From Paenibacillus prosopidis (GTDB lineage Bacteria; Bacillota; Bacilli; Paenibacillales; Paenibacillaceae): a DNA stretch of 64,000 nt. Below the pieces are notes generated by a model that made no database searches, was not told the origin of the DNA, and saw only the letters and a program-made list of their open reading frames with translations. A program made the position numbers and the translations under genes. Location: assembly GCF_003337375.1 (NCBI RefSeq), contig NZ_QPJD01000005.1:62001-126000 (forward strand), read 5' to 3'. Of the stretch, positions 26,468 to 36,076 are shown piece by piece (the stretch's first letter is position 1; each line of letters begins with the position of its first letter).

Positions 26468-28849
26468 TCATTTCACTCTAAAAACAGTAACAGAGTGCTT
26501 CGGAAAATCATAAGAAAAGCTGCAGCCTTCTAGACTAAATTCCTTCTGCTTTGGCAATACCCGCTCAGGCGACTCAAAACTATTTTCGTCATCAAGCGCA
26601 TGACCCGACATCTCGAACACTTCTGCCGTTAAAGACGCTTTTTGATAATCCTCCAAAACAACCTGTGCGTTAACGCTATTTTCCTGCACATTTACAACCT
26701 TAACGATGACATCGCCTGTTGAACGGTCAAGGCTTGCAGAATAATAAAGCGGTTCAATTACAGGAAGCTTGTCTTCCGTTTCGTTGAACAACTCATTATT
26801 GATAAAGGAACGGATTTTTCTTCCTGACACTTCTAATGCAAGCTCATAATCAATGCCTTGTTCCATAGAAGATATGCTTTGGGTTAAACAAGAGGTTCTC
26901 CCATTCACACGGGAGGCTATCAAGGAATCCTGATTTTGCCATCCGCCAACTTCCCAGATAAACTGATTGTGATCGTCGCTTTTTCCAAAAATAAGGTTAA
27001 AGCCTTTTGGTCCGCTGATTTTTTTTGCTTTTATATGGAACGTATAGTTCTCCCAATCCGTCTCTCCCAGCTCCAGCGACCGTTTTGAAGTTCCATTGAT
27101 GCGGTCTTCTTCCGTATCCGACAGCTCTGCAGTCAAGCCGTTAAAATCCTTCGTTTCGCCGGTATCGTTGTTTACAAGCTTTATATCCCAAAATTGAATG
27201 GCACAACGGTCCGTTTCAAGGGCAAAAGCTCCGTTAATCGGCTTCGCCGGTATTTCTTGTTTTTTCTCCAATCCGTTTGCTTCAATTTTTAATAAATGAT
27301 CTCCCTGGTGGTTCATAAACAGCTTCTGCACATAATAGTTTGCCGTTCCGAATACTTCATGGTTGTTGAACCAAATCATATCCGGCTTCCAGTTAACATA
27401 ATCGACATTGCACAGCATCGGCGCATAGCAGGCCAGTCCTACCGCATGTGCATTTTTTTCCAAGCCCGTCATAAAAGCTGCCTCTACAAGCGCGTTATAA
27501 TACGTGTTGCCCCATGAAGCATATTCACCCAAAAACACTTTTGGCTCATCGGCTTTGAATTCATCATACCGGTTATAATTGGCCAGAAACCATTCAGGCG
27601 ACTGATAATAGTGCTCGTCCACAAGATCCGAGTTATTTTCTTTGGCGGATTTCCAGCCGCGGTCATATTCTCCGCCAGCCGCGAATGGACCACTGGAGTT
27701 GATGACTTTAATATCCGGATATTTCTCTTTTATTGCCCGGTGGAAATACGGATAACGCTCAAAAAACGGCGCTCCGACTTCTTCGTTTCCGATACCGATA
27801 TACTCCAGACCAAACGGCTCCGGGTGACCCAGCTCAGCCCGTAACGCCCCCCATTTGGTTGAAGGATCGCCGTTCGCGAATTCGATCAGATCCAGCGCGT
27901 CATCAATCCATGGCCCCAGCTCATCAAGGGGAACGATGCGTTTATGATGCGGGTCATATCCGCCCGGCAGGATCGGAATCGGTTTTGCGCCAATATCCTC
28001 GCAGAACAGAAAGTATTCATAATAACCTAAACCGAGTGTCTGATTGTAGCTCCAGTTGTTCCGTCTTGCCGGCCTTTGCGCAATATCGCCTAACGTGTTT
28101 TTCCACCGGTACATGGAGTTTCGATCATCAGGATTCAAGGATCCGTCATGGATCAGACAGCCGCCTGGAAAACGCATAAACTTGGGCTTCAAGTCCGCTA
28201 GCAGTGCAGCGATATCTTCACGCATGCCGTTTGGCCGGTTGAGAAACGTCTTTTCCGGAAAGAGAGAAACCATATCCAGATAAAGCTTTCCTTTTCCTGT
28301 TGCAGTTATCACAAGACGGCTGCTGCTGTCGGTGGCATTTGCTGTAAATGTCGTTTCATACTTTACCCATTCAGATGAATGTACCATGATCGCCGCTTCG
28401 GCATAAACGGTTCCGTCGACACTTTCAATCGTTACTCTAACCGGCTCGTCAAAGCTGGCATCCCGCCGCGCATAAACCGAGAACAAATAATTTTCGCCCT
28501 CTTTGACAGGAATACCGCTATTAAATCCCAGGTTCATAATCCCGACGCCGTCGCCCGCCGATAGAATATCGATGGCAACGTAATTCCGGTTGCGCGTGTT
28601 CAAAGGATGGCTGTCTTCAACCGTGATTTCTGCCTTTCCGCTTCCTCTTTCGACTTTTTCCCAGGCCGTTAAAGCATGGTATTCTGCACGATCGATCGGG
28701 TCAAATTCAAAAGAACGATTTTGAATCAGCTCCGCATAAAGCCCTCCGTCCGCCGCGTGATTCAAATCCTCGAAAAAAATGCCAAACAAATCGCCTAATT
28801 CTGCGCCTCGCTCTTGTGTGTATACATGTAAGGCAGCTTGTGACTTCAT
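26468..28849 (-). CDS. GH51 alpha-L-arabinofuranosidase, multidomain
   Basis: The 793-residue protein lacks a signal peptide and is probably cytoplasmic. It opens with the GH51 hallmark FGIFFEDLNHAADGGLYAEL, carries a CBM4-like sandwich at about 70-205, and has the catalytic acid/base in GIGNEEVG near 351 and the nucleophile in FLGEYASW near 441. A concanavalin/DUF1080-like insertion at about 560-720 precedes the C-terminal beta-domain, making it far longer than the usual 500-residue bacterial enzyme and closer to the plant/large bacterial subgroup. It removes terminal alpha-L-arabinofuranose from arabinan or arabinogalactan fragments. Its ATG at 28849 has AAAAGGAG eleven bases upstream. It is divergent from an AraC-type regulator that probably controls it. 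Confidence 0.92.
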   Translation of the reverse strand: MKSQAALHVYTQERGAELGDLFGIFFEDLNHAADGGLYAELIQNRSFEFDPIDRAEYHALTAWEKVERGSGKAEITVEDSHPLNTRNRNYVAIDILSAGDGVGIMNLGFNSGIPVKEGENYLFSVYARRDASFDEPVRVTIESVDGTVYAEAAIMVHSSEWVKYETTFTANATDSSSRLVITATGKGKLYLDMVSLFPEKTFLNRPNGMREDIAALLADLKPKFMRFPGGCLIHDGSLNPDDRNSMYRWKNTLGDIAQRPARRNNWSYNQTLGLGYYEYFLFCEDIGAKPIPILPGGYDPHHKRIVPLDELGPWIDDALDLIEFANGDPSTKWGALRAELGHPEPFGLEYIGIGNEEVGAPFFERYPYFHRAIKEKYPDIKVINSSGPFAAGGEYDRGWKSAKENNSDLVDEHYYQSPEWFLANYNRYDEFKADEPKVFLGEYASWGNTYYNALVEAAFMTGLEKNAHAVGLACYAPMLCNVDYVNWKPDMIWFNNHEVFGTANYYVQKLFMNHQGDHLLKIEANGLEKKQEIPAKPINGAFALETDRCAIQFWDIKLVNNDTGETKDFNGLTAELSDTEEDRINGTSKRSLELGETDWENYTFHIKAKKISGPKGFNLIFGKSDDHNQFIWEVGGWQNQDSLIASRVNGRTSCLTQSISSMEQGIDYELALEVSGRKIRSFINNELFNETEDKLPVIEPLYYSASLDRSTGDVIVKVVNVQENSVNAQVVLEDYQKASLTAEVFEMSGHALDDENSFESPERVLPKQKEFSLEGCSFSYDFPKHSVTVFRVK

Positions 28850-28874
28850 CACTTTTTAGTCTCCTTTTCTTCGA

Positions 28875-28903
28875 AAACCCTTTTTAGTAAATTTTAAGGG
28901 TTT
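28875..28903. promoter_or_regulatory. Inverted repeat between GH51 and its AraC-type regulator
   Basis: AAACCCTT (28875-28882) and AAGGGTTT (28896-28903) are perfect 8-bp inverted arms 13 bp apart. The element lies between the two divergent starts and touches the -35 of the regulator promoter, a good place for an operator. Function is inferred. Confidence 0.4.
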
Positions 28904-28930
28904 GTACATTCGGAAACAATAATTTATAAT
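28902..28930 (+). promoter_or_regulatory. SigA-type promoter of the AraC-type regulator gene
   Basis: TTGTAC (28902-28907), a 17-bp spacer and a perfect TATAAT (28925-28930) lie 43 bases upstream of the regulator start. Confidence 0.7.
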
Positions 28931-28972
28931 GGCGATAAACTGACCTATCGTGCTTTTTTAAGGAGATACAGA

Positions 28973-29758
28973 ATGATTCGTTTGCTTAATTGCGGATATA
29001 ATTTTATTCATTGGGACGGGGACGGGTTCGTTATTAACCGCCCGGGAGGACCGGGAAATTATGCCTTTGTCTTCTTCCGGAGCAATTCAGAGGTTATTCT
29101 AAACGGCAAGCACTTGGTAGCAGAAAAAAATTCCTATATATTATTCCGTCCTGGAACACCTCATCTTTACAGGGTGTTGGAGAATCCGTTCGTTAACGAC
29201 TGGTTCCATTGTGACGGCAATGAAATACACGAATTCCTTTTGCAGATCAATTTCCCCATGGATACGCTCGTTAAAGCTCCAGATCCGCTGCTGATCACAA
29301 GATGCATTATGGAATTGCATAGCATTAACAGGCTGGGCGGCCCGCTCCATGATAAAATTATTGACTCAGAAATTAGAACCCTTTTTATGAAGCTGAGCAA
29401 TTTTCTTGAAAGAGCCCCCCAGTCCGATAAAACGAGCCGGTATTTCCGCCAGTTTTCAGGGCTGCGGGGTGAGCTTTACAGTTCCCCTCAAACCCATTTG
29501 TCGGTGGAAGAGCTTGCTTCGCGCATCAATTTGAGTAAATCGTATTTCCAGCATATTTATAAGGAGCTATTCGGGTGTTCAGTGAGTTGGGACATTATCA
29601 ACGGCAGGCTGGAATATGCCAAATATCTTTTGGATAACAGCTCGTTATCCGTTTCTGCCATTTCAAAAATGTGCGGATATGAAAACGATACCCACTTTAT
29701 GCGCCAGTTTAAAAAATTCGTGGGCGTTACGCCCAGCCAATACAAGTCCGGACGCTGA
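28973..29758 (+). CDS. AraC-family transcriptional regulator, divergent from GH51
   Basis: The 261-residue protein has an N-terminal cupin-type ligand-binding half (NYAFVFFRSNSEVILNGK and FRPGTPHLYRV) and a C-terminal AraC DNA-binding domain at about 165-260 (VEELASRINLSKSYFQHIYK and ISKMCGYENDTHFMRQFKK). AAGGAG eight bases before the ATG sets the start. Position suggests that it senses arabinose or an arabino-oligosaccharide and controls the GH51 gene; no further genes share its unit. Confidence 0.88.
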   Translation: MIRLLNCGYNFIHWDGDGFVINRPGGPGNYAFVFFRSNSEVILNGKHLVAEKNSYILFRPGTPHLYRVLENPFVNDWFHCDGNEIHEFLLQINFPMDTLVKAPDPLLITRCIMELHSINRLGGPLHDKIIDSEIRTLFMKLSNFLERAPQSDKTSRYFRQFSGLRGELYSSPQTHLSVEELASRINLSKSYFQHIYKELFGCSVSWDIINGRLEYAKYLLDNSSLSVSAISKMCGYENDTHFMRQFKKFVGVTPSQYKSGR

Positions 29759-29768
29759 ATAAAGGGAA

Positions 29769-29819
29769 TCAGCCAAGCCTATACGCGGAGATTGTAGAAT
29801 CCGGGTTAGTCTTGGCTGA
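29769..29819. other. Long-loop hairpin between convergent genes
   Basis: TCAGCCAAG and CTTGGCTGA are perfect 9-bp arms separated by 33 nt, between the AraC-type gene and the GH127 gene. No T-run follows, so terminator activity is doubtful. Confidence 0.35.
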
Positions 29820-29831
29820 CACTGTCTCCAA

Positions 29832-32123
29832 TTACTCTGAAATAGGTCTCATTGTACGCAACACACCGTAAATGCCGTTTAGCTTATCTTCCGGAACGAA
29901 CTTAATTTCCACTTGTTCTTTTCCATTTATAAGCTCGGCAGGGACCGGATAATGCTTCGTGATAAAGTCGCGTTTCCACTCAGGAGCCGACTTCTCGGAT
30001 ACAAGCAGCTCGCCATTCGCATAAATGTTCATGACCCGGTCATTATTGAAGGAGAAGTACGTCACCTGAAGCACATTATCGCTTCCCGGAACAACGTTCA
30101 GCTTATAGCTAAACCAGCCTCCAGGATGTGCTAATCTTCCGTTTTGACCTTCCCAAGCCCCGCTGAACGTTTCTTCTCCTTTAATCTCATGCTGAAGCTC
30201 ATATTGATCATTTCCAACTTGGACGCTATCGATCGTGGCTTCTCTAACAAGCCGTTCCAATCTGTCCCGCTCCAAATGCCGCTTCAGCTCATCGGAGTCT
30301 TCTTCAACAATATTCCAGTAGATGCCGTACCGCTCATGATGCTGTTTGTAGTGCGGGGTGAAGATAAGCCGGTCATCCTCATCCGTATTCCGAAGCTTGA
30401 ACGCCAGCTGGCTGCCTTCCTTCACGAGATGCCGTTCAATGCCGTCCAGCCATTGCTCCGGGCTCATCCCCGTCGGAATAATAAAATCTTTTACGAGCAT
30501 TTTGCGGGTCGGCACCTGTACCATAATTCCCGTAGAGGCCAGAGTCAGATCTTCAGTACCGAGTGCCGCACTAAGCACAACCGGTCCATATTGGAACCCG
30601 ACTACTTTTTTATTATCCGGCAGACTTGAGAAAAACACCTTCATTGGAAGCGTTAAAGTAAGCGTATCGCCATGATTCCATTTTCGGCTAATAACGATGC
30701 AGTGCTCTTTGATCTCCGGGTCTACTGGCTCGTCATTCAATTTCACAGTGACCTCGCCTCTCACCCAATACGGGATACGAAGATGGAGCTTTAACGCTCT
30801 CGCTTGCTGATCTTCAGTCTCTACTTTAAACGTCACTTGATCGTGTTCAGGTATGTTGGAGCTTTGAGTAAGAATGACTTGCTGCTCGCACCAGTTTAAC
30901 TTCGAGCTCGTGAACTGATTAATATAAAGCTCATTATCTTTATGGAAGTAGATACTATCGTTCAGCTTTGTGAAGCTCTCCATCCCGGTACCTGTACAGC
31001 ACCAGAAGTGTTCAAATGGCGAGCTGTATATTTTGAAATATCCTGTCGCCATCGGTTGGAAGTACATCGTCATGCCTGTTTCCGGATTTTGCGAGGAAAG
31101 GATCGCATTCACATAATTTGTCTCATAGAAATCAGCATACTTCCTATCTCTGGTCAGTTTGAACAGCTCACGGGTCAGCTTCAGCATATTGTAGCTGTTG
31201 CAGGTCTCGCAAGTAATATCTGTTCGTCTGCTATTAAGGATATCAGGCTCGCCAAAATGCTCTGACTCACTATTTCCGCCGGTCATATAGCTATGGTGAT
31301 AGACAACGATATCCCAAAATTTCTTGGCAGCTTCGAGATAAAAACTTTCGCTTTCCCCCAATACTAAGTAACGATTCAATGCTCCCAGAAATTTAGGAAT
31401 CGTCGTATTGGCATGCTTCCCTTTCAAAATATCCCGGCCCTGCCGGGTCGCTTCAAATAATGGAAGCTCATCAAATTTATGAGCCGCTTCCAGATGCTTC
31501 TGATCGCCGGAAATTTTATACAAATCATAGAGACAATCATTCATCCCGCCATACTCTACCGCTAGTACGGTAGCTTGAAGCTCATCCGACCAACGCGATG
31601 TTCGCGATGCAACCCAATCGCCTAATCTCACAACGGTGTCGAAGGCAATCCGGGATTGCGTGGCATGATAAACCGAAATCAAACCCGCAATAATTTTATG
31701 CATCGTATACCAAGGAACCCATGCCGGCTGTTTCTTCTCGATATTATCGATGAGCGTCTCAGGAAACGCCGACAGGTACCCGCTTTCAAATTGACATTGC
31801 GACAATTCGGAAGCCATATACGATAGTTTCTCTAACATCACGGGATCTTTCGTATTGGAGTAAGCTTGTGCGCATGCCGTTAAAAAATGACCTAGCGTAT
31901 GCCCGCGAATTTCAGTATCTTCCCACCCGGGGTACTTCTCCGCCTTCGCATCCAAGCCCCGATTTTCCCGAAATCCGGCTAGCAGGCGGTCAACATCATA
32001 GCTGTTCAAATATTGTAGTTCCTTTGCGAAGGCATTTACGTGATATTCTCCAGTCAGCACCACTTGCTCCAGTTCAAAATCTTGCAAATCGTTTCGCTGC
32101 AGCGTCGCTTCTTTCATCGTCAT
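29832..32123 (-). CDS. GH127 beta-L-arabinofuranosidase (DUF1680 family)
   Basis: The 763-residue protein has no signal peptide. The (alpha/alpha)6 region carries the GH127 active-site signature: TCETCNSYNMLKLTRELF near 308 and WCCTGTGMESFTKL near 374, which supply the metal-binding and nucleophilic cysteines and the glutamate known for this family. A C-terminal beta-sandwich of about 150 residues (GGWFSYKLNVVPGSDNVLQV) follows. It hydrolyses beta-L-arabinofuranosides, for instance from pectic side chains or extensin-type glycans. AAGGTGG seven bases before ATG 32123 is a better initiation site than the upstream ATG at 32141. It is divergent from a second AraC-type regulator. Confidence 0.88.
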   Translation of the reverse strand: MTMKEATLQRNDLQDFELEQVVLTGEYHVNAFAKELQYLNSYDVDRLLAGFRENRGLDAKAEKYPGWEDTEIRGHTLGHFLTACAQAYSNTKDPVMLEKLSYMASELSQCQFESGYLSAFPETLIDNIEKKQPAWVPWYTMHKIIAGLISVYHATQSRIAFDTVVRLGDWVASRTSRWSDELQATVLAVEYGGMNDCLYDLYKISGDQKHLEAAHKFDELPLFEATRQGRDILKGKHANTTIPKFLGALNRYLVLGESESFYLEAAKKFWDIVVYHHSYMTGGNSESEHFGEPDILNSRRTDITCETCNSYNMLKLTRELFKLTRDRKYADFYETNYVNAILSSQNPETGMTMYFQPMATGYFKIYSSPFEHFWCCTGTGMESFTKLNDSIYFHKDNELYINQFTSSKLNWCEQQVILTQSSNIPEHDQVTFKVETEDQQARALKLHLRIPYWVRGEVTVKLNDEPVDPEIKEHCIVISRKWNHGDTLTLTLPMKVFFSSLPDNKKVVGFQYGPVVLSAALGTEDLTLASTGIMVQVPTRKMLVKDFIIPTGMSPEQWLDGIERHLVKEGSQLAFKLRNTDEDDRLIFTPHYKQHHERYGIYWNIVEEDSDELKRHLERDRLERLVREATIDSVQVGNDQYELQHEIKGEETFSGAWEGQNGRLAHPGGWFSYKLNVVPGSDNVLQVTYFSFNNDRVMNIYANGELLVSEKSAPEWKRDFITKHYPVPAELINGKEQVEIKFVPEDKLNGIYGVLRTMRPISE

Positions 32124-32287
32124 AACGCTTCCACCTTCCATTTACCGTATTATAGCGCTCTAAAGCTGCCATCTTCAGATTACCGTTAAGCGATAAACAA
32201 GGTAAATGGCGAAACGTTCGAATTAGTGTAAAAAAGTCAGATTAATTATTCCCCTCGCCGCTGATACAAATAAGGTTTTTTCTTGAA

Positions 32288-32299
32288 AACAAGCTTGTT
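32288..32299. promoter_or_regulatory. Palindrome in the GH127/AraC divergent region
   Basis: The intergenic region of about 260 bp between divergent starts contains the perfect 12-bp palindrome AACAAGCTTGTT. A weak plus-strand promoter, TTGTTT at 32301 with TTAAAT at 32324, follows it. It may be an operator but could be chance in A/T-rich sequence. Confidence 0.3.
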
Positions 32300-32381
32300 A
32301 TTGTTTCATTTCCCTGTTAATCTTTAAATTAATCAATCATTATGAAGTGTGAAAAGGTTAGAAAGGGGGATAATATACCAA

Positions 32382-33233
32382 ATGATCGGCCATACCTTTC
32401 ATGTAGAAAAACCGTTATTTTTTGAAATGACGGGAAAGTTCGTTTCCCCCTCTCCCGATTGGATGCACATGAGCAGATTGCTTATGAGTTATGAACTGTT
32501 CGTGCAGACAAAAGGACATTTGTACATTGCGGATGAAGAGGAGCAGCATGTCTTGCAGGAAGGGGATTTTCTGCTCATGGCTCCCCGGACCAAACAATTT
32601 GGCTACCTCAAATCGGATTGCAGCTTTTATTGGCTTCATTTTACGGCAGAAGAGCAATCGGCGGGATCCAATCTCATCGAGGCGTATGAACCTAAAGCTG
32701 GAAGCATAATAATTCCGTCTAAAGGTACATTAAATAGTACGGATAAAATCATCGTGATGATGAAACAGCTGCAGGACTCCGTTCGAAACTATCAGGATCA
32801 GACGCTTAATAACTATTTGACAACGAGTATTCTGTGCGAGTTGTACAATCAATCATATCTCATCAAAAACGCCCCTATCAAAAAGTTAAAGCAGCTACAG
32901 CTCTACAATGATATCGTAGACTATATTAAGTGGAACCGTTTTGAACAGCTGAAGGTGTCTCAAATCGCGGATCACTTCGGCTACAACATGAAATATTTGT
33001 CACACCTGTTCTCAACGATTGCCGGCGTGTCTCTCAAGCAGTTTATTTTGCAGCAGAAGATCGAAGCCGCGTCCTTTCTATTAACGGACACAAATCAAAC
33101 CATCAATGAAATTGCTTTGCAGCTCGGCTATCACGACAGCCATCATTTCATGAAGTCATTCAAACAGATGACAAATCTTACGCCAACGGGCTTCCGCAAT
33201 GCTTCTGCAAATCGATTGTTATATTACAAGTGA
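32382..33233 (+). CDS. AraC-family transcriptional regulator, divergent from GH127
   Basis: The 283-residue protein has an N-terminal cupin-like sensor (TKGHLYIADEEEQHVLQEGD and FLLMAPRTKQFGY) and a C-terminal AraC domain at about 185-280 (VSQIADHFGYNMKYLSHLFS and EIALQLGYHDSHHFMKSFKQ). An upstream GTG at 32349 is in frame, but AAAGGGGGA before ATG 32382 and the start of the conserved domain favour the shorter form. It likely regulates the divergent GH127 gene in response to an arabinose-containing sugar. Confidence 0.87.
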   Translation: MIGHTFHVEKPLFFEMTGKFVSPSPDWMHMSRLLMSYELFVQTKGHLYIADEEEQHVLQEGDFLLMAPRTKQFGYLKSDCSFYWLHFTAEEQSAGSNLIEAYEPKAGSIIIPSKGTLNSTDKIIVMMKQLQDSVRNYQDQTLNNYLTTSILCELYNQSYLIKNAPIKKLKQLQLYNDIVDYIKWNRFEQLKVSQIADHFGYNMKYLSHLFSTIAGVSLKQFILQQKIEAASFLLTDTNQTINEIALQLGYHDSHHFMKSFKQMTNLTPTGFRNASANRLLYYK

Positions 33234-33267
33234 ATCATCGGTATTGAATGATCGGCATTGAATGATA

Positions 33268-33299
33268 AAGAAGTTCGAAGCGGAAGCCTCGAACTTCTT
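33268..33299. terminator. Bidirectional terminator between convergent genes
   Basis: AAGAAGTTCGA pairs perfectly with TCGAACTTCTT around a 10-nt loop and can be extended by ATGAT/ATCAT. It separates the AraC-type gene from the end of the aldarate operon. Confidence 0.75.
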
Positions 33300-33331
33300 A
33301 TCATTGCGAATTCCGAACACAACAAAATAAG

Positions 33332-34870
33332 TCAGGTTACCGGAGCCGGGTTAAACAGGCACAAAGCATTGTGCAATCCCCAGCGGTCTGCCCAAGTCTT
33401 CTTTTTCCCGCTTGCTACATCCAAAATCATGTGAAAAATACCCCAACCAACTTCTTCTATCGTTGCTTCTCCCGTTGCTATCGTTCCAGCATTCACGTCG
33501 ATTAAATCATGCCACTGCTCCGTTAAAGAATTTCGGGTAGCTACTTTAATAACAGGGGCCATTGCCAATCCATAAGGTGTGCCTCTTCCAGTTGTAAAGA
33601 CTTGCATATTAACCCCTGAAGCAAGTTGTAAAGTGCCGCAAACAAAATCGCTCGCAGGTGTTGCCGCAAAAACGAGCCCTTTTTGGGTTGCTTTTTCACC
33701 CGGGGATAATACTCCCACAATAGGACTGCTGCCCGACTTGATAATGGATCCAAGCGATTTCTCCACCACGTTCACCAATCCGCCTCTTTTATTTCCAGGC
33801 GACGGATTCGCACTCCGGTCCGCTTGGCCCTTTTGCAAATAATTGTCGTACCATTTCATTTCTTGTATTAATGCCTGGCCCACTTCTTGATTGATTGCCC
33901 GCGGCGTTAACAGGTGAACGGCATCACGCACCTCGGTAACCTCCGAAAATAAAACCGTTGCGCCCGCTTGAACCAACAAATCAGCGGCAAATCCTACTGC
34001 CGGGTTCGCCGTTACCCCGGAAAAAGCATCGCTTCCTCCGCATTGTAAGCCAACCACCAGATCGGAAACGGGGCAAGTTACACGGTGCCGGCGATTCAAC
34101 TTTATCAATTTTTGTTCCGCTAAGTTCATAATGGACTGTATCATACTCATAAAACCATGATGATCTTGCAGGGAAACGATGTTGTCCGAGTCTCCGTCCG
34201 TGAGCAATCTTTCCGGTATTAACTTCTCGCAGCCTAACCCCACTACAAGTACCTCACCGCCAAAATTGGGGTTGGTCGCGATATTTTGTATGGTGCGAAT
34301 CGGAATGATAGCATCAGGAGCATTAATGGCAACTCCGCAGCCATAATTATGAGTTAAAGCCACTACGTCCTCTACATTTTGGTAATGGGGAAGCAATTGT
34401 TCTTTAATCATTTTTACGGCATAGTCAAGCACCCCTGCAACACATTGAACGCTTGTTGTGATTCCCAGTATATTTTTTGTGCCGACGCTTCCGTCTTCGT
34501 TGCGATATCCTTCAAACGTATATCCTTCAAGAGGCGGAAGCGGTAATGGTACTTGATTAGCAATCGGCAGCTCGTCTAATTGGGGAGGCGAAGGGAGTCT
34601 TACCAATTCTTCCTTCACCCAACTGCCTTTTGGAATCGGTCCTGCCGCATATCCGATAACTTCCCCGTAACGAATAATAGGCTCATCCTGCTCTATATCC
34701 GTTAGGGCTACTTTATGGCCCTGCGGAGTGCCGTCTCTAAGTTCAAGACCGCAAGCAAAGATGCATCCTTTAGGCAACCCGCCGGAATTAACGATAATCG
34801 CAACATTATCCTTGGCGCTAACCTTTATATAAAGAGGCGCTTCATTCTGGCTTTTTGCTTGCTCAGGCAT
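33332..34870 (-). CDS. garD: UxaA-family dehydratase, galactarate dehydratase-like (GarD)
   Basis: The 512-residue protein joins an N-terminal SAF domain (about 10-95) to a UxaA catalytic region ([64 protein letters not shown]). The ending [13 protein letters not shown] and the full-length SAF fusion resemble GarD more than short altronate dehydratases. GarD removes water from galactarate to give 5-keto-4-deoxyglucarate. It is the last gene of the operon, 18 bases after garK, which together with garR supports an aldarate role. AAGGAGGATGCAGGTATG sets the start. An altronate-type substrate cannot be excluded. Confidence 0.8.
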   Translation of the reverse strand: MPEQAKSQNEAPLYIKVSAKDNVAIIVNSGGLPKGCIFACGLELRDGTPQGHKVALTDIEQDEPIIRYGEVIGYAAGPIPKGSWVKEELVRLPSPPQLDELPIANQVPLPLPPLEGYTFEGYRNEDGSVGTKNILGITTSVQCVAGVLDYAVKMIKEQLLPHYQNVEDVVALTHNYGCGVAINAPDAIIPIRTIQNIATNPNFGGEVLVVGLGCEKLIPERLLTDGDSDNIVSLQDHHGFMSMIQSIMNLAEQKLIKLNRRHRVTCPVSDLVVGLQCGGSDAFSGVTANPAVGFAADLLVQAGATVLFSEVTEVRDAVHLLTPRAINQEVGQALIQEMKWYDNYLQKGQADRSANPSPGNKRGGLVNVVEKSLGSIIKSGSSPIVGVLSPGEKATQKGLVFAATPASDFVCGTLQLASGVNMQVFTTGRGTPYGLAMAPVIKVATRNSLTEQWHDLIDVNAGTIATGEATIEEVGWGIFHMILDVASGKKKTWADRWGLHNALCLFNPAPVT

Positions 34871-34888
34871 ACCTGCATCCTCCTTGTA

Positions 34889-36034
34889 TCAAGCTTCCGG
34901 TCTCATCGTTATCATCAGGGTACGAATGACCGAAGACACCGCGTGCCGAATTAAAGCTGGTGCATGAATCATGGCCTCTTCTAATGTCATAGGTCTTTGA
35001 GCAACCCCTACGATGACGTTGATCCCTTGCTCGTATAATCCCTGCACATCGGAGGTAATACCTCCCGATATGCAGATAACGGGCACATTGAACTTTTTAG
35101 CTAACCGGGCTATACCAACGGGTGTTTTTCCAAAGGAGGTTTGATGATCGGTGTGCCCTTCTCCCGTTATCACGAAGTCCATCTGCTGTACCCGATTCTC
35201 AAAATCAGCGGCTTCCAGCACAATATCGATTCCCCGCGCCATCTTTCCGGGTAAAAAGGCCATTAATCCGCCGCCCAATCCACCGGCAGCCCCAGCCCCC
35301 TGAAGGTTAGCAATGTCCTTGCCTAATTCGCTTTCTATGACCCGGCTAAGATGAAGCAAACCGTTGTCCAGGCTTCGAACCATTTCGGGTGTTGCGCCTT
35401 TTTGCGGACCAAAGACAGCCGAAGCTCCGTTCTCCCCGCACAACGGGTTGGTGACATCACTGGCGATAATGAACTCGCATTCGGCGATACGCGGGTCCAT
35501 ATCAGAGAGGTCAATTCGGCATATGCTCTCCAGCTCGCCACCGCCGTAACCTATGTTTTCGCCGTCCTTATTCAAGAAACGCGCCCCGAGAGCTTGAGCC
35601 ATGCCGACTCCTCCGTCATTGGTCGCACTGCCGCCGATGCCTATAATCAGTTTACGGCAGCCCAGTTCAAGCGCTTCCTTGATTAACTGCCCTGTGCCGT
35701 ACGTTGTTGTTAACATCGGATTTAACCGCTCTTTGGGTACAAGCGTCAGTCCTGACGCCGAGGCCGCTTCAATTACGGCCGTGTGTCCTTCCTTCATCAA
35801 TCCTATATCTGCTTTAACCGGATTACCCAAAGGGCCCGTTACTTTCACTTCATGCAGCCGCCCCCCGATTGCGCCTATAATGGCTTTAACCGTACCTTCC
35901 CCGCCGTCGGCTACAGCCATTTTATGAACCTCAGCTTGGGGAAACGCCTCAAGGATTCCTTGTTCCATGAACTCAGCTACCTCATAAGCATGAAGGCATC
36001 CTTTGTATGAATTAGGTGCAACTAAAATTTTCAA
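34889..36034 (-). CDS. garK: Glycerate kinase, GarK/GlxK family
   Basis: The protein of 381 residues opens with KILVAPNSYKGCLHAYEVAE and has MAVADGGEGTVKAI, GIGGSATNDGGVGMAQALG and VITGEGHTDHQTSFGKTP, all signatures of class II glycerate kinases, which make 2-phosphoglycerate from D-glycerate. It follows garR by 42 bases and precedes garD by 18. GAGGTG lies six bases before TTG 36034; the GTG at 36043 overlaps that ribosome binding site. In the pathway it channels the glycerate made by GarR into lower glycolysis. Confidence 0.92.
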   Translation of the reverse strand: MKILVAPNSYKGCLHAYEVAEFMEQGILEAFPQAEVHKMAVADGGEGTVKAIIGAIGGRLHEVKVTGPLGNPVKADIGLMKEGHTAVIEAASASGLTLVPKERLNPMLTTTYGTGQLIKEALELGCRKLIIGIGGSATNDGGVGMAQALGARFLNKDGENIGYGGGELESICRIDLSDMDPRIAECEFIIASDVTNPLCGENGASAVFGPQKGATPEMVRSLDNGLLHLSRVIESELGKDIANLQGAGAAGGLGGGLMAFLPGKMARGIDIVLEAADFENRVQQMDFVITGEGHTDHQTSFGKTPVGIARLAKKFNVPVICISGGITSDVQGLYEQGINVIVGVAQRPMTLEEAMIHAPALIRHAVSSVIRTLMITMRPEA

Positions 36035-36076
36035 GCTGTTCACCTCGGCATTTGGATTCTCTCAATGGATTACGAC

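Noticed and set aside
28949-28962. TGCTTTTTTAAG resembling the 21-bp-spaced repeat motif
   Set aside because: It overlaps the ribosome binding site of the AraC-type gene, has no partner 21 bp away, and is two bases shorter than the motif.
32349-32381. GTG 32349 as start of the second AraC-type regulator
   Set aside because: The GTG has no ribosome binding site, and the GGGGGA site lies inside that extension, before ATG 32382.
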